Shown here: piece by piece, positions 19,033-28,482 of the stretch | Numbering within the stretch: the stretch's first letter is position 1 | How the letters are laid out: each line of letters opens with the position of its first letter | Assembly: GCA_963204905.1 (NCBI GenBank) | Contig: CAUJJN010000192.1 | Location: forward strand, 1 to 64,000 | Length of the DNA stretch: 64,000 bases | DNA from: Pseudomonadota bacterium | Lineage (GTDB): Bacteria; Pseudomonadota; Alphaproteobacteria; Rhizobiales; Xanthobacteraceae | Direction: 5' to 3' | Position numbers and translations under genes: made by a program | The notes under the pieces: model-generated | What the model was told of the DNA's origin: nothing | Database searches by the model: none | The model's input: the letters and a program-made list of their open reading frames with translations, nothing else

Positions 19033-20241
19033 CTAGAATTCAAGGAATTGACTGTAACGGTTCAAGCTGGTCTCGATGACGAGATTTTTATAATCCTCGA
19101 CGATCGCACGCAATTCCTCTGCGGGCACGGCAAACACCTTATCGATTGTTTCGGCAATGCTAACGAGGTTATGCGGGTTCGGAACGGTCATGAGTTGCTC
19201 AAAGATGTGACCTCTTCCGAAATCGAGATCGAGATCGCTGCGCAAGCACGGCGTCCCGACTGACAATGCTTCTGCCTCGACCATTGGATGGCAGTCGACG
19301 GTGGTCACGTTTAGAACGAGATCGATCGTGGCCAGCCGCGCCAAATGTTGCTCGCGGCTTTGGTAATCGACGGATTGAATGCGATCCGTATTGAAGAGTT
19401 TAGGATCGACGGGGCTGTAGGTGATTATTTTGTCGACTTGAGAGGAATGTGCTGCGGCTCCAACGTTCGCATACATATTCTTCCAGACATTGTTCCATGC
19501 TGCGAACATGACGGTTCGCTTTTTGTCTTTTTGCTCCTGGTTTTTGAGCGGGCGGAAAGAAACAACGGGCGGAAGATTAGGGAGCAGATATGGGACGGCC
19601 TTTGGGTGCAACACATGAGCTCCGCGCTTCATAATGCTGATCCGATCAAACACGCCGTCATTGGCCATGGAGAACATCGTCGCTGCGAAGGCGCGCTCTT
19701 CATCGAAGCACCAGGCGGCCAACGCTCCGTGCCAGACGCAGCAGATGCGGAGGCTGGGGTCAATCGAACGAAAGGCCTCCGCTGCCCGAAGCAATCCGTT
19801 GGACGATCCATGGAAGACGATTGTTTCGATTTTCAGCTCTTTTAGTAGGGTTTGGAGCCTTTGCAGTTGGGCGGGACCTATTTGCGCGTCTTTGGAGATC
19901 GCTAATTTATGTCCCGGGAAAGATCCGGCGGCGGCACGGATGCCGACCCATTCCTGAGTGAATACAGTCAGGTTTTTTTCAAATGCAGGGTGAGGAGGGT
20001 GTGCGTAGCGCGTATCGGCGTCCGCGTTGAGGGATAGTTCCGATTCGATCGCCGATGCCCGGCTTGAATCGGCGATTGACTGGGGTTGCTGGAACAACGT
20101 GTCGACGACGGCTCGCAGCCTGTTGGCCAATGAAATAGCTTTTGAGTGCATTGTGTACCGGAAAGGCGTTCTTGCCGAACTGTTAAGCCCGATATCGGCT
20201 GCCATCCCGGAGGAGTGAGATGGCGCGAGATCGTCGGACAT
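19033..20241 (-). CDS. Glycosyltransferase-like protein (GT-B type), 402 aa
   Basis: IDLVLNVTTVDCHPMVEAEALSVGTPCLRSD near the C-terminus; parallels 12797-14419. Confidence 0.6.
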   Translation of the reverse strand: MSDDLAPSHSSGMAADIGLNSSARTPFRYTMHSKAISLANRLRAVVDTLFQQPQSIADSSRASAIESELSLNADADTRYAHPPHPAFEKNLTVFTQEWVGIRAAAGSFPGHKLAISKDAQIGPAQLQRLQTLLKELKIETIVFHGSSNGLLRAAEAFRSIDPSLRICCVWHGALAAWCFDEERAFAATMFSMANDGVFDRISIMKRGAHVLHPKAVPYLLPNLPPVVSFRPLKNQEQKDKKRTVMFAAWNNVWKNMYANVGAAAHSSQVDKIITYSPVDPKLFNTDRIQSVDYQSREQHLARLATIDLVLNVTTVDCHPMVEAEALSVGTPCLRSDLDLDFGRGHIFEQLMTVPNPHNLVSIAETIDKVFAVPAEELRAIVEDYKNLVIETSLNRYSQFLEF

Positions 20242-20393
20242 GGAACCTGTTTCGACGGGTATGATCTTGGTTGATATTGGCGTGGAATTTCAAACAATGC
20301 TAGGTTAGGCAGCTGCGGATCAAGTAGGTCAGGATTCGCTAACTTGCTTTAGACTTTGATGATGAGGTGAATCAAGGTGGCAGGAGGCGCCCC

Positions 20394-20770
20394 TTGAGTG
20401 ATTTTCTGCTGTCGCCCCCATCGCAGATGCACCGCATCGAGCCTACTTTCCGCTATCGCATGGAATGTCCCCCCAGGTCGATGACCGGCGGGTGCTGAGC
20501 GGCGTCCTGTTTTGATCCGCTGGCCTCGCTGGCGCGATCCCCGCCACCTGTGACCGCGCAAGACATCTGCAACCGTTGCTGCGATCATGCGCTCACATTT
20601 TGCCGGCCAGCCATCGCATCCGTCGCTACATTCGTCTTCCAGATCAGTGAGTCCTGATCCTGGCTGAGCCGTTGCTGACAAGGGTTGCGACGGGAGGTTG
20701 ACATTCCCCGCGATGAATTTTGCTGACTGCGCCCTGTTTCCGAAATTCTTGCCGGAGATGGCAATTTGGA
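20394..20770 (+). pseudogene. Decayed IS5-family-like transposase remnant with frameshifts
   Basis: Shifting + frames read LSDFLLSPPSQMHRIEPTFRYRM, then QVDDRRVLSGVLF*, PRWRDP, ICNRC, VADKGCDGR, in the order of IS5-type transposase segments (MSDxFWLSDxQMxRLxPxFP..RVDDRRVLSGI..LRWRDAP..YNRW..LADKGYD). Confidence 0.5.
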
Positions 20771-20832
20771 TGCGCCCGTCCGGTCAAGGCGCTTCAAATC
20801 GGGAGAATATCCACGTAAATATCTGAACTCGT

Positions 20833-22002
20833 ATGGAAACCCTTGTCTCCAATGATTTTGTGATGACCGAGCCCCGCCACATCTGTTTCCTCGCCAATGA
20901 TCAGCGTTTTTTCTTCAGGCACTTTCGTCCGGCGATTCTTGCGGCGTCCAACCTCGGCTACACGCTCACGGCGTATCTGCCCGACGATGAACAAGGAGAC
21001 ACGAGTGGCCTGGGGATCGACATCGAAATTGTGCGATCCCCGGTTACGCGCCAACCTCTGACGGTCCCGGGGCTTTGCCGGCAAGTGTTCTGGCTTGTGA
21101 AGCAGTTGCGGGAGCAGAAGCCGGACGTCGTTCTGGCGTTTTCTGTGCGCCCGGCGCTGGTGCTTGCTTTGGCGCTGCCCTGGGTGAAACTCGAGCGCGC
21201 GATCATGTACGTCACCGGTCTTGGGCTATTGGACCTGCTCTCTGATTTCAAATCGCGGCTTCAGCGGGCTTTGACCTACTGGGTTCTTCGCCGCATGAGC
21301 CGCCGCCCAAATTGCTACTTCATTTTTGAGAACCGAACCGACCCGCTGAGCATGGGGTTTCGCCAGGGCGAGCCGGCCCGGCAGGAGCATCTGGTCGGAG
21401 CGGGTGTCGATGAAGAGGAATTTATTCCCCGCCCCATGCCAGATCCGGAACCGCTGAAAATAGCAAGCGTATCCCGTTTGGTTTGGTCCAAGGGAATTGA
21501 TCTGGCGTCGGCGGCTGTCGCCGAGTTGGTAAAAGCGGGACATCAGGTCGAATTGAGCATTTACGGTGCGCCGGATCGCTCAAATCCGCGAGCCGTCGAT
21601 CCTGCGGAGTGGGGTGCGGAGCCAGGTGTCTCTTTCCGGGGGTATACTGACGATATTCCGGGAATTTGGCGGGAGCATCACATCGGAATTTTCCCGAGCC
21701 GGGGCGGCGAGGGGGTTCCGCGCTCCCTGATCGAGGCGGCCGCCTCCGGTCGGCCCTCGATCGTGACGGACGTGCCGGGGTGTCGGGAATTTGTTCGAAA
21801 CGGCGTCGACGGCTATATCGTCGCCTGCGATTCTGTCGCGGCCCTGAAAGCCGCGATCCTGAATTGCCTCAGTCATCCGGAATCGTTGACCGATCTCGGT
21901 CAGGCTGCACGCACGCAATTTCTACGGACCAGCACATCGCGCATTGTTCAGAAACAGTACGAAGAGTTGTTCAGGCTGCCGCCGAGAGTGAAGAGCCAAT
22001 AG
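20833..22002 (+). CDS. Glycosyltransferase family 4 (group 1)
   Basis: ICFLANDQRFFFRHFRPAILAASNLGYTLTAYLP, IASVSRLVWSKGIDLA, GIFPSRGGEGVPRSLIEAAASGRPSIVTDVPGCREFV. Confidence 0.9.
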   Translation: METLVSNDFVMTEPRHICFLANDQRFFFRHFRPAILAASNLGYTLTAYLPDDEQGDTSGLGIDIEIVRSPVTRQPLTVPGLCRQVFWLVKQLREQKPDVVLAFSVRPALVLALALPWVKLERAIMYVTGLGLLDLLSDFKSRLQRALTYWVLRRMSRRPNCYFIFENRTDPLSMGFRQGEPARQEHLVGAGVDEEEFIPRPMPDPEPLKIASVSRLVWSKGIDLASAAVAELVKAGHQVELSIYGAPDRSNPRAVDPAEWGAEPGVSFRGYTDDIPGIWREHHIGIFPSRGGEGVPRSLIEAAASGRPSIVTDVPGCREFVRNGVDGYIVACDSVAALKAAILNCLSHPESLTDLGQAARTQFLRTSTSRIVQKQYEELFRLPPRVKSQ

Positions 22003-22059
22003 TCTATGTACGTTTCAGACGCTCTCGCATGAGCGTCGACAATATCGGGGTTGGAAGAC

Positions 22060-23097
22060 ATGATCCTTGTGACGGGTGGACTGGGCTTCATCGGCTCTCA
22101 CGCCAGCGTTTCGCTTTTGAACGCTGGCTATGACGTTCTGATCGTGGATGATCTGAGCAATAGTTCGATCGATGTGCTGGACCGTATTGAAGCGATCGCG
22201 GGGCGCAGGCCCCTGTTCGAGCAAATGTCGCTTCTCGACGAGACGCGGCTAGCTGACATTTTTCAGCGTCATCATCCAAGCGCTGTCATGCACTTCGCGG
22301 CATTTAAGGCAGTTGCCGAGTCGATTCAGACACCTTTGGCCTATTACAACAACAACATCGGCGGAACGCTTGCGCTGTTGTCGCGCATGCAGATTGCCGG
22401 CGTTCGGTCATTTGTTTTCTCGTCGTCGGCGACCGTCTATGGATCTCCCGCAACGTTGCCGATCAAAGAGAATTTTCCCCGTTCCGCGACAAATCCATAT
22501 GGTCGCTCGAAATTGATCGTGGAGGACATCCTCACGGATCTGGTCGCTTCCGATCCGTCGTGGCGTATTGCAAATCTGCGTTACTTCAATCCCGTCGGTG
22601 CGCATGAGAGCGGTCTGCTAGGCGAGCAGCCGAGGGGCACGCCGAATAATCTGATGCCATACTTGCTACAAGTCGCCGCCGGGCAACGGGCCAGACTTGA
22701 TGTTTTCGGCAGCGACTATCCAACGAAAGACGGAAGCTGCGTTCGGGATTTCATTCATGTTGTCGATCTTGCTGAGGGACACGTCGCGGCGATCCGTTAC
22801 TTGAAGGAGCATGTCGGCATGACGTCCTTCAATCTGGGAGTCGGTCGAGGAATCTCGGTGTTGGAACTATGTGAGGCGTTTGAGCGGAGCACCGGGCAAT
22901 CGTTGCCGCGGCAAGTTGCCGGCCGACGAGCGGGGGATGTTGCTGAATGCTGGGCGGACGCTGACAAGGCGAGCGCTGAATTGGGCTGGCAGGCGACCCG
23001 CGGCGTCGAGGTCATGTGTCAGGATGCCTGGCGGTGGCAATGTTATCTTGACCGCCGGGAGGACTCGCGGGAAACCTCTGGCGAGCCTGCGAAGTGA
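22060..23097 (+). CDS. galE: UDP-glucose 4-epimerase
   Basis: MILVTGGLGFIGSHASVSLLNAGYDVLIVDDLSNS, NPYGRSKLIVEDIL, RDFIHVVDLAEGH; ATG at 22060, alternative TTG at 22051. Confidence 0.92.
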   Translation: MILVTGGLGFIGSHASVSLLNAGYDVLIVDDLSNSSIDVLDRIEAIAGRRPLFEQMSLLDETRLADIFQRHHPSAVMHFAAFKAVAESIQTPLAYYNNNIGGTLALLSRMQIAGVRSFVFSSSATVYGSPATLPIKENFPRSATNPYGRSKLIVEDILTDLVASDPSWRIANLRYFNPVGAHESGLLGEQPRGTPNNLMPYLLQVAAGQRARLDVFGSDYPTKDGSCVRDFIHVVDLAEGHVAAIRYLKEHVGMTSFNLGVGRGISVLELCEAFERSTGQSLPRQVAGRRAGDVAECWADADKASAELGWQATRGVEVMCQDAWRWQCYLDRREDSRETSGEPAK

Positions 23098-23331
23098 TGT
23101 ATCGCGAGTATAAGGCACCGCTCCGGGGCGGTATCTCGCGCTGCAAAATAGTGTTGCCAACATGGCGCTTAAATGCTTTCTCCTCGGCGCCGAGGCAGCC
23201 TTGCATTGTGTCCCCATGTCGATGCAGGGATCTGCACGTGCAGGCTGGATTTGGGGCACCGTCTGGCGCGGGCAATGCGGCCATGTCCGAAGGCGGAGTT
23301 TGATGAGCCTTGATAAGGATTAGCGCCTTCT

Positions 23332-24156
23332 ATGACGGTAATTGAAAACAAGAGCGGTAATAGTTGGGGCTACCTTCTGGTGGCGGGCTGGCGAGATATC
23401 GCAAGTGGGTTGGCCTATCATCAAGCTTGGGTCCATCTTGCTTGGCATGAAATTCGCCGTCAGTACCAGCGCTCGACCCTCGGACCGTTCTGGATCACCC
23501 TCAATATCGGCATGATGATCGCGACCATCGGCTGGTTCTATTCCGAAATATTCGGAATGAAAATGGACGACTATCTACCGTTTCTCACGTTGGGTTTCGT
23601 CGTCTTTAACTTTATGTCGCTCTCGATCACCGAAGCGTCGGCGATCTTCGCCAACGAGGCGACTTCGATCAAGCAATCTCTGCTGCCGCTGAGCTTCTAC
23701 ATTTATAAATTGATATACCGGCAGATCATTGTGTTTGTACACAACATCACAATCTATGTTCTGGTCTGCGTTATCTATCCGCCGTCTGTTAGCGCCGTCA
23801 TGCTGCTTGCTATCCCGGGGTTTATCCTCATGGTGCTGACAGCATTTTTTGTTGGTCTTATCATTGGCCCGATTTCCGCACGCTTCCGGGATATTCCCCC
23901 GATCATCGCGAGTCTTGTTCAAGTATTTTTCTTCATCACGCCCATTTTCTGGACCGTCGGAAATGTGCCGAAGCGCGGGGTTTTTGTGAATATCAATCCG
24001 TTTTATCACTACCTTGAAGTCGTACGTCAGCCGCTGCTTGGCAATGCACCCACGACACTCAACTGGATTGTGGTCGTGGGACTGACGATTGGCTTTGGGC
24101 TCGTGTCATTTATATTTTTCAGCCGGTACCGGTCCAAGATAACCTACTGGGTATAA
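23332..24156 (+). CDS. wzm: Polysaccharide ABC exporter permease (Wzm/KpsM family)
   Basis: WHEIRRQYQRSTLGPFWITLNIGMMIATIGWFYSEIFG and SARFRDIPPIIASLVQVFFFITPIFW motifs; adjacent to Wzt-like ATPase. Confidence 0.88.
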   Translation: MTVIENKSGNSWGYLLVAGWRDIASGLAYHQAWVHLAWHEIRRQYQRSTLGPFWITLNIGMMIATIGWFYSEIFGMKMDDYLPFLTLGFVVFNFMSLSITEASAIFANEATSIKQSLLPLSFYIYKLIYRQIIVFVHNITIYVLVCVIYPPSVSAVMLLAIPGFILMVLTAFFVGLIIGPISARFRDIPPIIASLVQVFFFITPIFWTVGNVPKRGVFVNINPFYHYLEVVRQPLLGNAPTTLNWIVVVGLTIGFGLVSFIFFSRYRSKITYWV

Positions 24157-24160
24157 AGTT

Positions 24161-24919
24161 ATGGTCGGTATCACCATCGAGAACGTTGTCGTCGATATTC
24201 CTATCTATGGGACAGGAAGTCGTTCGCTTCGCAATAGCATCCTGTCAGCGGCGACGGGGGGCGCGATCAAGGTTTCTGATGGACACAAGCTGTCGGTGCG
24301 GGCGCTGGACGGCCTCACGCTTTCGCTGAAGCAAGGCGATCGGCTTGGGCTGGTTGGTCACAATGGCGCCGGTAAGTCGACGCTTCTTCGCGTTATGGCG
24401 GGCATCTATGAGCCGATGGGTGGACACGTTCGGATCGAAGGCCGGATTGCGCCGATCTTCGACCTGGGTTTTGGCATGGAGCCCCACAGTAACGGTTGGG
24501 ACAACATGCTTTTACGAGGGATATCGCTCGGGTTGTCATTGAACCAGATTCGCGAGCGGATGGATGAAATCGCCGCAGTGTCCGAGCTTGGTGAATTTCT
24601 TGATATGCCGCTGAGGACCTACTCGTCCGGCATGGCGGCTCGTCTGGCATTCGCTATCTCGACCTCGATCACAGCTGATATCTTGCTGATCGACGAGGGA
24701 ATTGGGGCGGGCGATGCCGCGTTTCTCGAAAAGGCGCGACAGCGTACTGACAAGCTGATCCAGAATGCAGGCATCCTTGTGTTCGCATCGCATTCGGATG
24801 CTTTGGTGCAGCAGTGGTGCAAGCAAGCGCTTTGGCTGGAGCACGGCAAACCCCGTATGCTGGGTGAGGTCGGAGAGGTTCTTGATGCTTATCGGACCGC
24901 CATTGCTTCGGGAGCCTAG
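24161..24919 (+). CDS. wzt: Polysaccharide ABC exporter ATP-binding protein (Wzt/KpsT family)
   Basis: GLVGHNGAGKSTLLRVMAGIYEP, PLRTYSSGMAARLAFAISTSITADILLIDEGIGAGDAAF. Confidence 0.9.
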   Translation: MVGITIENVVVDIPIYGTGSRSLRNSILSAATGGAIKVSDGHKLSVRALDGLTLSLKQGDRLGLVGHNGAGKSTLLRVMAGIYEPMGGHVRIEGRIAPIFDLGFGMEPHSNGWDNMLLRGISLGLSLNQIRERMDEIAAVSELGEFLDMPLRTYSSGMAARLAFAISTSITADILLIDEGIGAGDAAFLEKARQRTDKLIQNAGILVFASHSDALVQQWCKQALWLEHGKPRMLGEVGEVLDAYRTAIASGA

Positions 24920-24934
24920 AGATCGGGAGCACGG

Positions 24935-26077
24935 ATGACGAACGTGCCGTTGGGCAATGATGCGCCTTTCCGGCCGGGAGCTTCGCCATCGGTCAGCGTT
25001 TTACTGCCTGTGCGGAATGCCGAGGCCTTCATCCGACAGGCTGTTGAAAGCATTCTGAATCAGACGTTCTTCGATCTTGAGCTTGTCGTTGTCGATGACG
25101 GGTCCACCGATAACACCCCGGCCATTCTTGCTGATATCGCCAGCCGTGAACCACGCATTGTCGTTCTGACCCAGCTGTCCGCCGGAATCGTCAGTGCTCT
25201 TGAGCTGGCGCGCGCACGCGCCAGGGGACGATATATTGCCCGGATGGATGCCGATGATATTTCGCTGCCGTCGCGGCTGGCGCTTCAAGTTGCCTGTCTT
25301 GACGACAATCCCTCGATTGTCGCGCTTGGCGCCCAAGTGCGGTTCATGGACGAACGGGGACAGGTCGGGCGTATCGGCCGTTATCCCGTTTCCCCGAAGC
25401 GTTGCCGTCGCTATCTCGACTATGGCTCCCCCTTGTGTCATCCGGCAGTGATGATGCGGGCCACAACGCTTGCTGAAGTTGGGGGTTATAGTCGTCGTTT
25501 TGAGCCAGCTGAGGACTTCGACCTGTGGCTTCGCCTGACGTCACTTGGAGAGATCGCAAATCTGAAAGAGGTGCTGCTGCACTATCGTCAGCACGGCGCG
25601 GCGACGACATCGGCCCGTGCGCAGGCGAATGCGGTGGCAACGGCGCTCGCACTCGTGTGCAATCGGCAAGGTGAAGCGGCTATCGCTGCGGTTCCAACGA
25701 CTGGTGCTTGTGATCTCGCATGGTCCGAGATTGAATTCCGCATCGCTCGCAATGTTCAACTCTATGCGCGTTCAGCTTATCTGCGTGCGCTCGTACTAAA
25801 TGGTGGCATCGTTCACGATCCACATTTCGAGTTCTTCAGGGCATCGCTGCCTTTGATGGCCAAGGACGCTCTTGTCAAAAAAACTAACGGCGTTCTGCCT
25901 TTCATGATTGTTCGCGCGGCACGGCAATGTGCGGCAGCGGGCGAAAAGGAGCGGGCAACACTAATCTTTCGCGAAGGCCTTCGGCTTTTCCCTATCGCCG
26001 TACCCCTTGAAGTCTTGTCGAGTGTGCTGCAGCGCGGTGTGAAAATTTTGGCAACCAGATTGCGAAGACAGGATTAG
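24935..26077 (+). CDS. Glycosyltransferase family 2
   Basis: PSVSVLLPVRNAEAFIRQAVESILNQTFFDLELVVVDDGSTDNT, GRYIARMDADDISLPSRLALQV. Confidence 0.92.
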   Translation: MTNVPLGNDAPFRPGASPSVSVLLPVRNAEAFIRQAVESILNQTFFDLELVVVDDGSTDNTPAILADIASREPRIVVLTQLSAGIVSALELARARARGRYIARMDADDISLPSRLALQVACLDDNPSIVALGAQVRFMDERGQVGRIGRYPVSPKRCRRYLDYGSPLCHPAVMMRATTLAEVGGYSRRFEPAEDFDLWLRLTSLGEIANLKEVLLHYRQHGAATTSARAQANAVATALALVCNRQGEAAIAAVPTTGACDLAWSEIEFRIARNVQLYARSAYLRALVLNGGIVHDPHFEFFRASLPLMAKDALVKKTNGVLPFMIVRAARQCAAAGEKERATLIFREGLRLFPIAVPLEVLSSVLQRGVKILATRLRRQD

Positions 26078-26290
26078 AACCGCAGCCATTCCGGTAATCA
26101 GGCAATTTCCAAAATTGATTGCATCCGGGAGTGCCGCGCCGTCGGGCAACATTCAGAGTCCAATCAGGCGGTTCATGGATCGACGGATCGACCCTCGCCA
26201 GATTTATACGGGTCGATGTTGCGGCGAAAATATTCCGATGTTAGCTTGATTCATTAGGTACTTTTTATTTTTTGCTGATGGAGCCGAATT

Positions 26291-26728
26291 ATGGCCTGGA
26301 CGCAATCACCTTCGCTTTTCCTGAATTTCGGAATTGATCAAGAATGGACGTCTTTTGAATTCAAGCGGATCATTCAGGACATTGACAAGAATACACCAAG
26401 TGCGACAGCCGACTACATCAGCTTCGGATATGATTACGTTACGGTCGCGTGGGGAGGCCCTGCTGCGGGTCCATTGAGTTCTAAAGGTCCGTGCTTCTCA
26501 TCAGATCGTCAGAGATCGATGTCGATCCAAGGTTTCGGAGTGGCGCAGGGTTGCGGCAGTACATATTCGCGCAGTGCCGACTTTGTAAATGGCGCTGCGA
26601 ATAACTTCCCATCAACAGTTTCTTCGCTGGATGAAAATTCCCAACTTGCCGTTATCGGTGCTAGTGGGAAGGGTGATTTCGGCTTTCCAATGTGCCCCCA
26701 ATGCGAGGCGAATGAATGGAGGTGCTGA
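26291..26728 (+). CDS. Hypothetical 145-aa protein directly upstream of and overlapping the T1SS ABC gene
   Basis: Open from ATG 26291; stop at 26726-26728 lies inside the start of the ABC gene (ATG 26716); no family recognised. Confidence 0.5.
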   Translation: MAWTQSPSLFLNFGIDQEWTSFEFKRIIQDIDKNTPSATADYISFGYDYVTVAWGGPAAGPLSSKGPCFSSDRQRSMSIQGFGVAQGCGSTYSRSADFVNGAANNFPSTVSSLDENSQLAVIGASGKGDFGFPMCPQCEANEWRC

Positions 26729-28482
26729 GCCACCAAGGCCGAGAACTCGGAGCGCCGTTGCGCGCGCTGTGGAAAGTTTTTGTCGGGCTGGCTGTGTTGA
26801 GTGGAGTCATCAATGTTCTCCTGCTCACCGGCTCGCTCTACATGCTTGAAGTCTATGATCGTGTTTTACCTAGCAAGAGTCTCTCCACGCTGGCTGCTTT
26901 GTCGGGATTGGCCCTGATCCTCTTCCTGTTTTTCGGTCTTCTCGATTGTATCCGGATGCGCGTTCTGTCGCGGATCGGCGGTGTATTTGAAGCGACGGTT
27001 GCACCACGCGTCTATGATGCGCTGATTTACGCGGCGTTGCGTAATGGCGAGAATCCCGATCTGTTGCGCGATCTCGATCAGATCAAAAATTTTGCGAGCG
27101 GCGCGGGTCCCATCGCGCTGTTCGATCTGCCCTGGGTGCCATTTTACGTTTTGATTTGTTACCTTTTCCATCCTTGGATCGGCCTATTCGTTCTATTCGG
27201 TGCTGCATTTCTGGTCAGCCTGACGTTGATTGCGGAGCTTTTCACGAAGGCGCGTGTTGCTTCCGTTTCCGAACTCGCTCTCCGAAGGGCAAATATAGCG
27301 GAGGACGGGCGACGCAACGCTTCAGTCGCCAAAGCCTTGGGGATGATTCCTGCCATTCGGGCCTCGTGGGAGGTTGCCAATACGAACTACTTACGCGTGA
27401 CGCAGAGAGCAGCTGATACTGCTGCCGGTTTCGGGGCGATCTCTAAAGTTTCGCGTATGATCATTCAGTCCGCGACGCTGGGAATCGGCGGATTTCTCGT
27501 TATTCAAGGCGAAGCGACGGCCGGTGTGATTATTGCGTCGTCAATTATTTCCGCGCGTGCACTCAGCCCGCTCGATACCATCATAGCGAACTGGAAAAAC
27601 TTCTTGCTGGCTCAGCAGAGTTGGCGGCGCCTGTCGGCGTTTCTCACCTTGATTCCGGTCCAGCGGCAGCGAACCTTACATCCACGACCTACACAGCGGC
27701 TCACAGTCGAAGGCGTTAGTGTTGCGCCGCCGGGAAGCGCGACGATCGTGGCTGATAGTGTCAGCTTTGAGCTGTTGGCTGGTCGAGGTCTCGCTATTCT
27801 CGGGCCCAACGCCTCGGGAAAATCGTCACTTGCCAAAGCTATCGTCGGTGTCTGGCCAACCCTGCGTGGAAAGATAAGGCTCGACGGTGTTGCGCTTGAT
27901 GATTGGAATGCTGAAGATCTTGCGCGAGAGATTGGCTACTTGCCGCAAAATGCCGAATTGCTCGCAGGCACGATCGGACAAAATATCTCAAGGTTTGATC
28001 CCAATGCGGATGCGGCCACCATCATTGCTGCAGCAAATCTGGCCGACGTGCATCAATTGATACTTCAGTTACCGCAGGCTTACGAAACCAAGGTTGGCGA
28101 GGGCGGGTCCATCTTGTCTGCCGGGCAGAAACAACGCGTGGCGTTGGCGCGGGCGCTGTACGGTGATCCGTTTCTCCTGGTTCTCGACGAGCCAGATGCC
28201 AATCTCGATTCAGGCGGAATCGATGCCCTCAATCATTCCATCATGAATTTCCGCAACCGCGGTAGGGTTGTTATCGTCATTGCGCACAGTATTGAAGCCG
28301 TGGCCAAGCTGGATACCGCGGTACTTATGATCAAGGGAACAATGCAAGCTGTCGGTCGGCCAGCCGAGATTCTGAGAAAGATGAAATCTCCACGTATGTC
28401 GGCGGGATACCGTGACATTTCCGCATCTTGGGCCGTTCCGGTGAGAGTTGTCGCGAACACGAAAGGGAGCTCCGCTCCATGA
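26716..28482 (+). CDS. Type I secretion system permease/ATPase (PrtD/AprD family)
   Basis: LLTGSLYMLEVYDRVLPSKSLSTLAALS, FFDLPWVPFY-type region, GPNASGKSSLAKAIVGVW, LSAGQKQRVALARALYGDPFLLVLDEPDANLD. Confidence 0.92.
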   Translation: MEVLSHQGRELGAPLRALWKVFVGLAVLSGVINVLLLTGSLYMLEVYDRVLPSKSLSTLAALSGLALILFLFFGLLDCIRMRVLSRIGGVFEATVAPRVYDALIYAALRNGENPDLLRDLDQIKNFASGAGPIALFDLPWVPFYVLICYLFHPWIGLFVLFGAAFLVSLTLIAELFTKARVASVSELALRRANIAEDGRRNASVAKALGMIPAIRASWEVANTNYLRVTQRAADTAAGFGAISKVSRMIIQSATLGIGGFLVIQGEATAGVIIASSIISARALSPLDTIIANWKNFLLAQQSWRRLSAFLTLIPVQRQRTLHPRPTQRLTVEGVSVAPPGSATIVADSVSFELLAGRGLAILGPNASGKSSLAKAIVGVWPTLRGKIRLDGVALDDWNAEDLAREIGYLPQNAELLAGTIGQNISRFDPNADAATIIAAANLADVHQLILQLPQAYETKVGEGGSILSAGQKQRVALARALYGDPFLLVLDEPDANLDSGGIDALNHSIMNFRNRGRVVIVIAHSIEAVAKLDTAVLMIKGTMQAVGRPAEILRKMKSPRMSAGYRDISASWAVPVRVVANTKGSSAP

